Assembly (NCBI RefSeq): GCF_014489515.1
Contig: NZ_CP060782.1
Location: 1,178,001-1,242,000 of the forward strand
Direction of reading: 5' to 3'
Source: Sphingomonas sediminicola
Lineage (GTDB): Bacteria > Pseudomonadota > Alphaproteobacteria > Sphingomonadales > Sphingomonadaceae
DNA length: 64,000 nucleotides
In this document: one piece after another, positions 11,047 through 19,192 of the stretch
How the letters are laid out: each line of letters starts with the position of its first letter
How positions within the stretch are numbered: the first letter of the stretch is position 1
Made by a program: the position numbers and the translations under genes
The notes under the pieces: model-generated
Told to the model about the DNA's origin: nothing
The model's database searches: none
The model's input: the letters and a program-made list of their open reading frames with translations, nothing else

Positions 11047-11116
11047 GACTTTGATTTTCCTACCGTTTCGACCAACCGTTGCACGAAGGGGACAAAAGTT
11101 CTCCTTCGAGCCTTAA

Positions 11117-11145
11117 TTGTTCGGAAAATTCTTTACTTGAGGATA
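11117..11145 (+). promoter_or_regulatory. Putative promoter of the decarboxylase transcript
   Basis: TTGTTC at 11117-11122 and AGGATA at 11140-11145 are separated by 17 bases, a plausible housekeeping -35/-10 pair. It would start a leader of roughly 85 bases that includes the hairpin at 11178-11231. This is a pattern match only. Confidence 0.3.
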
Positions 11146-11177
11146 CCCCATACATATATCGCGCGTCCGCTGCCCAT

Positions 11178-11231
11178 GGGACTTCCAACCGCAAGGCAGC
11201 TCTCTCTGTCGAACTACCAGTTGGAGGTCCC
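11178..11231 (+). promoter_or_regulatory. Leader hairpin masking the decarboxylase ribosome site (candidate speF-type motif)
   Basis: GGGACTTCCAAC at 11178-11189 pairs with GTTGGAGGTCCC at 11220-11231: twelve base pairs with one U-G wobble and a 30-base loop. The 3' arm contains the GGAGG (11223-11227) that serves the TTG start at 11237, so folding would hide the ribosome site. Alphaproteobacterial ornithine decarboxylase genes are known to carry a conserved leader called the speF motif. This element sits in the matching place, but I cannot confirm the full consensus. Feedback by polyamines is an inference. Confidence 0.5.
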
Positions 11232-11236
11232 TTGAG

Positions 11237-12460
11237 TTGCACAAGCACCATAGCGCGCTGGGGCTAGCTGCCACCCCTCTCGGCAATCCAGTTGCCGATA
11301 TCGCAAATAGCCGACCCGCTCAGCCGGTGACGCTTCTCCGACCGCATGCTGCGCGCCGCGCGGCTCGCTTCTTCGTGGACAAGTTCCCGGGACGGTCGCT
11401 GTACGCTGTGAAGGCGAATCCGTCGCCGGAACTGCTCAAGATCCTCTGGGACGAGGGCGTGACTCACTATGACGTCGCGTCGATCGGCGAGGTGCGACTG
11501 GTTCACGAGACGCTGCCCGAGGCAGTGCTCTGCTTCATGCACCCGGTGAAGGCCGAGGAAGCCATTGCAGAGGCCTATTTCGGGCATGGCGTGAAGACCT
11601 TCAGCCTCGATACGCTCGAAGAGCTGGAAAAGATCGTTCGCGCGACCTCGAGGGATGGCGTTGCGCCGACCGATCTCAACCTGCTCGTTAGACTTCAAGT
11701 GAGCAACGAACACGCCAAGCTCAGTTTGGGAGCCAAGTTCGGCGCTGCGGCCGATGAGGTAAAGGCGCTTCTGTTCGCAGTTCGCCAGGCTGCCGATGCC
11801 TTGGGAATCTGCTTCCACGTCGGAAGCCAGGCAATGACTCCCTCGGCGTACGCCCAGGCGATGTCCCGAGTTCGCGACGCGATCGTCGAAGCAGCGGTTA
11901 CCGTCGACATCGTCGATGTTGGCGGCGGTTTTCCGTCGACCTACCCCGGCATGGAGCCTCCGCCCCTGGAGGCTTATTTCGAGGTCATCCACTCGGCGTT
12001 CGAAGCACTTCCGATCAGCTACTCGGCCGAATTGTGGTGCGAGCCGGGCCGTGCGCTTTGCGCCGAATATGCGAGCCTGCTCGTGCGTGTCGAAAAGCGC
12101 CGCGGCAGCGAACTGTACATCAACGACGGTGCTTATGGCGCCCTCTTCGATGCAGCGCACATCGGCTGGCGTTATCCCGTACGGTTGATCCGGGACGGCG
12201 GGTCCAACACACGCCCGATGGATTTTAGCTTCTACGGGCCGACCTGCGACGACCTCGATCACATGACGGGACCGTTCCAGCTTCCGGGCGATGTCGCCAA
12301 CGGCGATTACATCGAGATCGGAATGCTGGGCGCATACGGTTGCGCCATGCGCACCGCGTTCAACGGTTTCGGCGCCGAGCGCACCGAAATCGTCGACGAT
12401 GAGCCGATGGCGACGCTCTATGCGGGCGAGACCAAGCGCTCCAACGTCGTGACGCTGTAA
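11237..12460 (+). CDS. Type III PLP decarboxylase (ornithine/diamino acid decarboxylase)
   Basis: Fold-type III (alanine-racemase-like) PLP decarboxylase, 407 residues. The PLP lysine is in SLYAVKANPSPELL, followed by HYDVASIGEVRL, CFHVGSQ, IVDVGGGFPS, CEPGRAL and the NDGAYG segment; a C-terminal YGPTCDDLDHM motif carries the cysteine and aspartates expected at the active site. It probably turns ornithine into putrescine. The TTG at 11237 is supported by GGAGG nine bases upstream. A deoxyhypusine-synthase-like gene follows at 12581, so the pair probably makes putrescine and then a longer polyamine. The leader hairpin suggests translational control. Lysine or arginine as substrate is possible. 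Confidence 0.88.
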   Translation: MHKHHSALGLAATPLGNPVADIANSRPAQPVTLLRPHAARRAARFFVDKFPGRSLYAVKANPSPELLKILWDEGVTHYDVASIGEVRLVHETLPEAVLCFMHPVKAEEAIAEAYFGHGVKTFSLDTLEELEKIVRATSRDGVAPTDLNLLVRLQVSNEHAKLSLGAKFGAAADEVKALLFAVRQAADALGICFHVGSQAMTPSAYAQAMSRVRDAIVEAAVTVDIVDVGGGFPSTYPGMEPPPLEAYFEVIHSAFEALPISYSAELWCEPGRALCAEYASLLVRVEKRRGSELYINDGAYGALFDAAHIGWRYPVRLIRDGGSNTRPMDFSFYGPTCDDLDHMTGPFQLPGDVANGDYIEIGMLGAYGCAMRTAFNGFGAERTEIVDDEPMATLYAGETKRSNVVTL

Positions 12461-12464
12461 GGAA

Positions 12465-12500
12465 CCCTCCCCTCCTGCTTCGCGTAGGAGGGGAATGGGG
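12465..12500. repeat. GC-rich palindrome after the decarboxylase gene
   Basis: CCCCTCCT at 12469-12476 pairs with AGGAGGGG at 12486-12493 around a GCTTCGCGT loop, with outer CCC/GGG pairing. It lies four bases after the decarboxylase stop. There is no U-run, so it may be a weak terminator, an RNA-stabilising hairpin or a copy of a dispersed palindromic unit. No second copy of the full unit was noticed in this window. Confidence 0.5.
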
Positions 12501-12580
12501 TGAGGCTGTCCCCCGCTAACAAAACGACATGCCCTTTTCCGATGTCGAGCCTATAGGCGCGGCAACCATTGGAGCATGAA

Positions 12581-13663
12581 ATGACGACCGATACGCTGAA
12601 CAAGGTTCAGGACGCCGAGCGCATCAACGACACGCGCAAGTCCGAGCTTCTTTCGACGCCGATCGAGCATATCGACATCACCAAGTTCGATGCCCGCCCG
12701 ATCATCGATTCAATGGGCAAGATGAGCTTCACCAGCCGCGACCTGTCCCGCGCCACCGGCATCTACAACACGATGCTGGAGGACAAGGACTGCTCGATCA
12801 TCCTGGTGATCGCCGGATCGACCTCGGCCGGCGGCTGCATGGATCTCTATGCTGAGCTCGTGAAGTCCAATATGGTCGACGCGATCGTCGCCACCGGCGC
12901 CTCGATCGTCGACATGGATTTCTTCGAAGCACTTGGCCACAAGCACTACCAAGCCAATGAAATTCCTGACGATGATACGCTGCGCTCGCTCTACATCGAC
13001 CGCATCTACGACACCTACATCGACGAGCAGCAGCTACAGGATTGCGACTTCACCATCGGCAAGATCGCCGACAGCCTGGAGCCGCGCGCGTACTCCAGCC
13101 GCGCCTTCATCCGCGAGATGGGCAAGTGGCTGAGCGAGGGCAATGCCAAGAAGCAGGGCAGCCTCGTCCAGCTAGCCTACGAGCATGACGTGCCGATCTT
13201 TTGCCCGGCGTTCGTCGACAGCTCGGCCGGCTTCGGCCTTGTGAAGCACCAGGTCGACGCGATGAAACGCGGCGGCCACTATATGGTGCTCGACGCGATC
13301 GCGGACTTCCGCGAGCTCACCGATATCAAGATCAAGGCGGGCACGACCGGCCTGCTGATGATCGGCGGCGGCGTTCCCAAGAACTTCACCCAGGACACTG
13401 TCGTCTGCGCCGAAATCCTCGGTCACGACGATGTCGAGGTGCACAAGTACGCAGTGCAGATCACCGTCGCAGACGTCCGCGACGGTGCCTGCTCCTCCTC
13501 GACGCTTCAGGAAGCGGCGAGCTGGGGCAAGGTCTCGACCGCCATGGAGCAGATGGTATTCGCCGAAGCGACTAGTGTCCTTCCGCTGCTGGCGTCCGAC
13601 GCCTGGCACCGCGGAGCATGGCGTAATCGCGAGAAGCGCCGCTTCGCCAAGCTCTTCGACTAA
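12581..13663 (+). CDS. Deoxyhypusine synthase-like protein (probable homospermidine/spermidine synthase)
   Basis: A 360-residue member of the deoxyhypusine synthase family. Visible family parts are IVIAGSTSAGG-like NAD-binding sequence (VIAGSTSAGGCMD), IVATGASIVDMDF, FCPAFVDSSAGF, LMIGGGVPKNF and the catalytic lysine motif ASWGKV (lysine about residue 317), which matches the lysine that forms the enzyme-imine intermediate in eukaryotic DHS. Bacteria of this group lack eIF5A, so the likely role is transfer of an aminobutyl group to putrescine, giving homospermidine or spermidine. The ATG at 12581 is chosen because GGAG lies just upstream. It follows the decarboxylase gene by 120 bases, consistent with one polyamine pathway. 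The exact product is inferred. Confidence 0.85.
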   Translation: MTTDTLNKVQDAERINDTRKSELLSTPIEHIDITKFDARPIIDSMGKMSFTSRDLSRATGIYNTMLEDKDCSIILVIAGSTSAGGCMDLYAELVKSNMVDAIVATGASIVDMDFFEALGHKHYQANEIPDDDTLRSLYIDRIYDTYIDEQQLQDCDFTIGKIADSLEPRAYSSRAFIREMGKWLSEGNAKKQGSLVQLAYEHDVPIFCPAFVDSSAGFGLVKHQVDAMKRGGHYMVLDAIADFRELTDIKIKAGTTGLLMIGGGVPKNFTQDTVVCAEILGHDDVEVHKYAVQITVADVRDGACSSSTLQEAASWGKVSTAMEQMVFAEATSVLPLLASDAWHRGAWRNREKRRFAKLFD

Positions 13664-13691
13664 TCGATTGCCAACCGTAACGAACTGAAGC

Positions 13692-13722
13692 AGCCTCCCT
13701 CTGGAAGCAGGGGAGGCTTTTT
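13692..13722 (+). terminator. Rho-independent terminator whose 3' arm doubles as the next ribosome site
   Basis: AGCCTCCC at 13692-13699 pairs with GGGAGGCT at 13711-13718, followed by a T-run to 13722. It ends the polyamine transcript. The GGAGG inside the 3' arm (13712-13716) lies seven bases before the ATG of the MAPEG gene at 13724, so it can also act as that gene's ribosome-binding site. Confidence 0.75.
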
Positions 13723-13723
13723 C

Positions 13724-14169
13724 ATGGAATACAGCCCGATTCTCGTACCGGTGGTGGCGCTGGTCGCGTGGACCCTCGTGGTGATGGTCTGGATGGTCGT
13801 GACCCGCATCCCGGCAATGAGAAAGGCGGGGATAACGTTGGGCACAGCTCGCCGGGGTGGGCGCGGCGCGAACCTCGACGGAGTTCTACCTGACGAAGTC
13901 CAGTGGAAATCCCACAATTACATGCACCTGATGGAACAGCCGACGATCTTCTATGCGATCGCGCTGACCCTCGCACTGATGGGCATGGGCCACGGCATCA
14001 ACTACTGGCTCGCCTGGGTTATGTCGGCCTGCGCATCCTCCACAGCCTCATTCAGTCGACTGTGAACATCGTCCTCTACCGGTTCACGATATTCGCCTTG
14101 GCCTCATTGTGCCTGCTCGGCCTGACGGTGCACGCAGGCGCTCGCATACTTCACGATTGCCTGGGCTGA
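13724..14169 (+). CDS. MAPEG-family membrane protein, frame broken
   Basis: MAPEG proteins are small four-helix membrane enzymes related to glutathione transferases and leukotriene synthases. The start ATG at 13724 gives MEYSPILVPVVALVAW, then ARRGGRGANLDGVLPDEVQWK and the family-typical HNYMHLMEQPTIFYAIAL. The frame breaks at GGG 14016-14018. One extra G gives NYWLAWGYVGLRILHSLIQ, the conserved MAPEG core, then two more hydrophobic helices ending HDCLG. The restored protein has about 148 residues. It converges on the RNA methyltransferase gene 14 bases away. The substrate is unknown. Confidence 0.82.
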
Positions 14170-14183
14170 GGCCTGTTCGTCCA

Positions 14184-15355
14184 CTAACGGCTGAAGGCGG
14201 CTCCCAGCTCGACGTGGGTCGACCAGCGAAACTGGCCGACCGGGCGTATCCAATCGATCCGGTAACCACCATCGGCCAAGATCATCGCGTCTCGGGCGAA
14301 GGTCGCAGGATTGCAGCTGACATAAGCGATCCTCGCGACGCCCGAGGATGCGAGCTCTTTCACCTGTTCCTCGGCCCCTGCTCTCGGCGGATCGAGAACA
14401 ACTGCGTCGAAGCTCTTCAGATCGTCCTTGTCGAGCGGACGGCGGTAAAGGTCCCGATGCTCGACCGCGATATTGGGCGCGGCACGTTTCAGCGCCTGAA
14501 CCGCGTCGCGAGACGCCTCGGCAGCATAGACCTTTCCGGGCAGGGCAAGAGCGAAGGTACCGAGCCCAGCGAACAGGTCGGCAATACGCTCGCCCCCTTG
14601 AACCGCTTCGCGAACGCATGAGCCGAGCGTCTCTTCGCCGTCCTCGGTCGCCTGGAGGAAGCCACCGACCGGGAATCCGACGGGCACGCCAGAGAGAGAT
14701 ATCGTCGCCGGGAAGGGCTCGTACAGCGTCTCCGGCCCCAATCCCTGGTCGACCGACAGCCGCGCCAGCCGATTGCTCTCGCAAAAGCTGGTAAGGCCCT
14801 CCATCGCCTCATAGCCTTCAGGCTCGACGCCCTTGAGCAGAACGTCCGCGCCCTGCTCGACGAGCGTGAGTTGGACCTCGGCCGTCCGGCGCTGAAGCAA
14901 CAGGCCTCCAAGCAGCGATCTCAAAGGGGCGATCAAGTCGAACAGTTCGGGCCGAAGGATATGGCACTCGCGCATGTCGACGACGCGGTTTGATTTAGCC
15001 GCGTTGAAGCCGATCACGGCTCCCTGCCCGACTTTCAGCGCGCGAAGACTCGCTCGACGGCGTGTCCGCGGCGGCGACAGGTGCGGGTCGCGGATATCGG
15101 TCGTCAGGCCGTGCTGCGCAAGCGCCGTCACCACCCGCGAGACAAGGTAATTGCGGTAGGCATCGTCATCGACATGCTGGAGTTGGCATCCCCCGCACTC
15201 GGGAAAATGACGGCATGGCGGTTGCTGGTGATGAGGACCGGGGCGATGGTCCCGTCGCCCAACAGCATGTCACCCGGAACGCCGAAAGGCACATGCCTGC
15301 CGGTCGAGCTGACGCCATCGCCCCGTGCGGCAATGCGAACGATCTGCTCAGTCAT
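14184..15355 (-). CDS. Class I SAM-dependent RNA methyltransferase (RlmD/TrmA family), frame broken
   Basis: A 23S rRNA or tRNA uracil-5 methyltransferase-like enzyme. The ATG at 15355 overlaps the end of the nnr gene by 8 bases. An N-terminal part ending GDGTIAP is followed by a lost base next to 15238-15243; adding one C or G gives an iron-sulfur motif CRHFPECGGC plus the later cysteine in MRECHIL, as in RlmD-type enzymes. The SAM site is DLFAGLGTFAL, and the catalytic motif YVSCNPATFARD carries the nucleophilic cysteine, with DPPRAG before it. The restored protein has about 390 residues. The target base (for example m5U1939 or m5U747 of 23S rRNA) cannot be decided. Confidence 0.82.
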
Positions 15356-16706
15356 TCAGTAGTGCGAGCGCTTGTGGAATGGCCGCGGCGAGGTCGTCGG
15401 CGATCATCTGCGCACCCGCGATCTCGGCAGCACGCCCGTGGAGCCAGACGGCGGCGCTCGCGGCTTCGAATGCCTCCAGGCCGCGGCCACGCATGGCAGC
15501 AATCATTCCGGCAAGGACGTCACCAGTTCCGGCGGAGGCGAGCCAGGCCGGGGCCGGCGGAGCGAAACCGAGGCGCCCGTCAGGGGAGGCAACAAGGGTG
15601 TCTGGTCCCTTATAGACAATAACCGCCCCGGAACGCTTCGCAGCTTCGAGCGCGCGATCTGCCTTCGAACCCTCGAGTTTGCCAAACAGACGCTCGAACT
15701 CGCCTTGGTGCGGGGTGATAATCGCGTCCTGCCCACGAAGCCGTTCTGGTTCGCCCAGATGAGTGATCGCGTCGGCATCGATGACCTTGGGCGCGTGTGA
15801 CGTCAGAGCGAGGGTTAGAACCCGCGGGATGTCCCCCATGCCCGGACCGACGATCAAGCACCCGATCCTCCCATCGTTGATCTCAGCTGTGTCGGTCTGG
15901 ACGATAGCGGAAGGCAGGCCGTCGATGCTCCGCGATGTGCTGACGCGGACGTAACCTGCGCCCGAATAGGCGGCCGCTTTCGCGGAGAGCGCGATCGCGC
16001 CCGGCATCTTGCCTGCGAGGGCATGAACAAGTCCGCGTGAGTATTTGTGACCACCAGGGTCGAGCGCCGGAAGAACGGGCTGCCCAAGCTCATGCCATTC
16101 TGGGCTCGCCTCGATCCCAATGTCGGCCAGCACGACCCTACCGCATTTGCCCATCGAAGGCATGAGGCGGTGCGCAGGTTTCAGCGCCCCGAATGTCACC
16201 GTCATTTCGAAGCCTGGGACTGAGCTCAGTTCAACTCCGGAATCGCTGTCGACGCCGCTCGGAACGTCGCAGGCAATCCGCATCTGTGAGTCTGCAGCCA
16301 GGCGATAAAACTGTTTCTGTAGAGCATCTTCCAGCCCTTCTCTGAGACCTGTCCCGAACAAAGCGTCAATCAGGAGCAGCGATGGACCGGTCGAAGAGTT
16401 CAGCGCCTCGACCTCGCCACGCCACTGTCCCCGCGCCCATTTGGCGGCTTCGCTTTTCGGTTCGGAGATCGCTGCGATGCGAACCTCGACGCCCCTGTCG
16501 GCCAGGTGTCGCGCGGCCACGTAGCCATCACCGCCATTGTTGCCGGGGCCGCACAGGATCAGCGCGGGCATTTTTCCAGCGTGGCAGTAGGCCGCCTCCG
16601 CCAGCGCAGCCCCCGCTCGCTCCATCAGCGCTTCCACGCTGGTCCCCGCAGCGATTGCGCGTTGCTCGGCGGCCCTCATGGCCTCGGCGGTCAGAATTGG
16701 TCTCAC
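15348..16706 (-). CDS. nnr: Bifunctional NAD(P)H-hydrate epimerase/dehydratase
   Basis: Repairs hydrated NAD(P)H. The N-terminal epimerase (YjeF_N) half shows CGPGNNGGDGYVAARHL and DALFGTGL. The C-terminal dehydratase half of the ribokinase fold shows GGHKYSRGLVHALAGKMPGA, TPHQGEFERLFG and ASAGTGDVLAGMIAAM. I chose the GTG at 16706 (VRPILTAEAMRAAEQ, 452 residues), 10 bases after the ispE stop; the longer frame to 16784 would overlap ispE and adds no conserved sequence. It is part of the chain ETF-QO, TPR, ispE, nnr, RNA methyltransferase. Confidence 0.92.
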   Translation of the reverse strand: MRPILTAEAMRAAEQRAIAAGTSVEALMERAGAALAEAAYCHAGKMPALILCGPGNNGGDGYVAARHLADRGVEVRIAAISEPKSEAAKWARGQWRGEVEALNSSTGPSLLLIDALFGTGLREGLEDALQKQFYRLAADSQMRIACDVPSGVDSDSGVELSSVPGFEMTVTFGALKPAHRLMPSMGKCGRVVLADIGIEASPEWHELGQPVLPALDPGGHKYSRGLVHALAGKMPGAIALSAKAAAYSGAGYVRVSTSRSIDGLPSAIVQTDTAEINDGRIGCLIVGPGMGDIPRVLTLALTSHAPKVIDADAITHLGEPERLRGQDAIITPHQGEFERLFGKLEGSKADRALEAAKRSGAVIVYKGPDTLVASPDGRLGFAPPAPAWLASAGTGDVLAGMIAAMRGRGLEAFEAASAAVWLHGRAAEIAGAQMIADDLAAAIPQALALLND

Positions 16707-16716
16707 GCGGCGCGCC

Positions 16717-17520
16717 TTAGCGCAGATAGGTCGAGAGCCGCCACCATTCGCGAGGCACAGCGATTTCGACCTGGTCCCTCGCAATTTCCGTATCGAACAA
16801 GGCGAAGCAGGTCGCGCCGCTGCCCGACATGCGGACGAAATGAGCCCCCGGCTGAACCGAAAGCCACGCGAGGACGGTGCCGATCAGAGGAAACTGCTTC
16901 ACGGCTGCTTCCTGCAGGTCGTTCCGTCCCGCCCGCCAATCGTCGAGCGGGCCCTTGTCCTCACCGCTCCAGGCTGTGAACACCTCTGCGGTCGAGACCG
17001 CAACGCGCGGATTTACGAGCAAGATTGGCGTGCCGCTCACTCCGGCATCGACCGACTTGAGCTCGTCACCGGCGCCGTCGCCCCGGACGCTCATGCTCAG
17101 CAGGCACGCCGGGACGTCGGCACCCAGCGCTGGAGCAACGGCGGACGCGTGTGACGGGTCGATGCTCCACATGCGCGTGAGCAGACGAAGGACGGCTGCA
17201 GCGTCCGCCGACCCGCCGCCGATACCCGACGCAACCGGCAGGTTTTTGGTCAGCACGAGAGACGCGCCTCCGCTGACGCCTGCATCCTCCCGGAGCGCAC
17301 GGGCGGCTCTCAGCGCCAAATTATCGTCAGGATCGCCCAATTCGCCGGAAAACGGGCCTTTCACCTGCAACGACACTTCTTCGGCTGGACCCGCCGCGAC
17401 CCGATCACCGTCCGTGCAGAAGGCAAAGACGGTCTCCAGCCGATGGCGGCCATCCGGCAGCTTCCCGCGGACATGGAGGGCCAGGTTGATCTTGGCTGGT
17501 GCTAGCTCTTCCAGCTGCAT
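16717..17520 (-). CDS. ispE: 4-diphosphocytidyl-2-C-methyl-D-erythritol kinase
   Basis: GHMP kinase of the MEP isoprenoid pathway that phosphorylates CDP-ME. The 267-residue protein starts at the ATG at 17520 with LAPAKINLALHVRGKLPDG, followed by the ATP loop LPVASGIGGGSADAAAVLR and the C-terminal SGSGATCFALF. Its start overlaps the stop of the TPR gene (ATGA). The length is somewhat short for the family, but all GHMP motifs are present. It supplies precursors for quinones and carotenoids. The frame is intact. Confidence 0.93.
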   Translation of the reverse strand: MQLEELAPAKINLALHVRGKLPDGRHRLETVFAFCTDGDRVAAGPAEEVSLQVKGPFSGELGDPDDNLALRAARALREDAGVSGGASLVLTKNLPVASGIGGGSADAAAVLRLLTRMWSIDPSHASAVAPALGADVPACLLSMSVRGDGAGDELKSVDAGVSGTPILLVNPRVAVSTAEVFTAWSGEDKGPLDDWRAGRNDLQEAAVKQFPLIGTVLAWLSVQPGAHFVRMSGSGATCFALFDTEIARDQVEIAVPREWWRLSTYLR

Positions 17521-19192
17521 CAGGGTGCAGCGGTCGCAGGCGTCAGGCCGGTTTCGATCTTCGTTTTCAGCCGCGTGGCGACTTCATCCTCGGCGGTCTG
17601 CAAAGCGGCCGACCACGCATATCGCGCCTCGAAGCGGTTTCCGGCCCGGTAGAGCGCGTCACCGAGGTGCTCGTGGATCTCGGCCTGGGCCGGATCCCCT
17701 TTTGCTGCCCTGGAGAGGATCTCGATCGCTTCCTTGATCCGCCCGCGCTTGTAGACCGCCCAGCCAAGCGAATCCGTGATCGAGGAGTCGTCCGGAGCGA
17801 GCGCGCTGGCCTTGCGGATCATCGCTTCAGCTGAATCCATGTCCTCGCCGCGCTCGAGCTTCGCGTAGCCGAGGAAGTTGAGGATGACGGCTTCGTTCGG
17901 CGCGAGCGCGAGCGCCTGTGTCAGGAGCCCGCGGGCCTCCGGCCAGCGATTGCCTTCTTCAAGCGCGCTAGCCTGGAGGATGAGGAGCGGCCACCGATCT
18001 TCCGGTCGGCCTTGCCCCACCAGCTGAAGCGCTTGTCCGTAGGCTGCGGCGGCTTCGTCATTGCGCTTCATGTTCGCGAGGACGTCGCCAAGGCGAGCGT
18101 AGTCGGCAACCCCGGCATTCCCTCCGGAGATGGCTCGCTGCGCAGCCTGAAGCGCTTCCCTTGACGCTTTGCGCCAAGCAAGGTCCTTACTTCGGCATCC
18201 CTTGCCTGAGGCGACAAGGGATCTGAATCGGGCACGGTTCGCAGCGCGATTACGGCCTCATCGACCCTGTCGCGGCTGCCGAGCATCAAGCCGAGCATCA
18301 CCGAAGCCGCGCTATTGTCGGGGGCCGCGTAGCGCGCGACCTGAGCCAGCGCGACCGGCATCTTCTCATTGCGAAGGCGGTTCAGCTCTGCAGCGAGCAC
18401 CACGAGCAGCTCGGAGAAAGCCCGCCGGCCATTGTCGATGCGGATTCCGCCGGGCCTGCCCTGCAACACCTTGTCGCCGGCCTTGCCCAATTCCGTGCTC
18501 ATGCCCTGAACGATCGCGGACGCACGCGCTTTGTCTCCGGCCCGCAGGTAGGCGTCCGAAAGGGCCAGGCGAAGGCGCGCCTCACGGCCGCCGCTCACCT
18601 TGATCGCCTGGTCGACGAACGGCTGCGCCTCTGCGGTCCGGCCGAACTTCAGCAGAATCAACGCCCGATGCTCGGGCACCAGGGCACTCAGAAGGTTTCG
18701 CGACGAAACGGCGTCGAGAGCCGTGAGCGCGCGAGCCTGATCTTTCGCGTCCGCAGCTGCCCAAGCCCGTAGGAATGGCGCCACGAAAGCGAGATCTCCC
18801 GCCGCCGATCCGCTCTGAAGAAGGGAGATCGCCCGAGCCGGATCATCGGAGCGCAGAGCGTCCGCTGCCTGAAGCATTTGCGCTTCGATCGGCGTGCTGG
18901 TGGCGGGAAGTCCTCGGACCAGGCGAAGCGCCAGTTTCATGTCGCCGGCGCTGATAGCCTGCGAAACCGCTTCGCGCGTGATGTCCGCATTGGCCGAACT
19001 GGCGTCGACCAGTTGCGCAAGCAGCTCCGCCGAGCGCAGGTGATTTCCCTCGATCGCCGCTGCACGGGCTTCCATGTACGTCCAGGCTGCATTCGACGTT
19101 CGGACTGCTAGCGCTGGTGACGGCCAGAGTGCGGCTAGAATGACGGCAGCAGCGGGAAGTGACTTACATGTTCGGATAATTGGGTCCTCCAC
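17520..19192 (-). CDS. Exported tetratricopeptide-repeat protein, frame broken
   Basis: A TPR scaffold protein. The GTG at 19192 is preceded by GGAGG and gives VEDPIIRTCKSLPAAAVILA, a signal-peptide-like start; it overlaps the ETF-QO stop by about 29 bases. The body is a series of 34-residue helix pairs. The frame breaks at CCC 18158-18160; one extra C joins LLGAKRQG to EALQAAQRAISGGNAGVADY and on to clear repeats such as DSLGWAVYKRGRIKEAIEI and HEHLGDALYRAGNRFEAR. The restored protein has about 557 residues. The role is unknown; a position between ETF-QO and ispE is common in sphingomonads. Confidence 0.8.
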
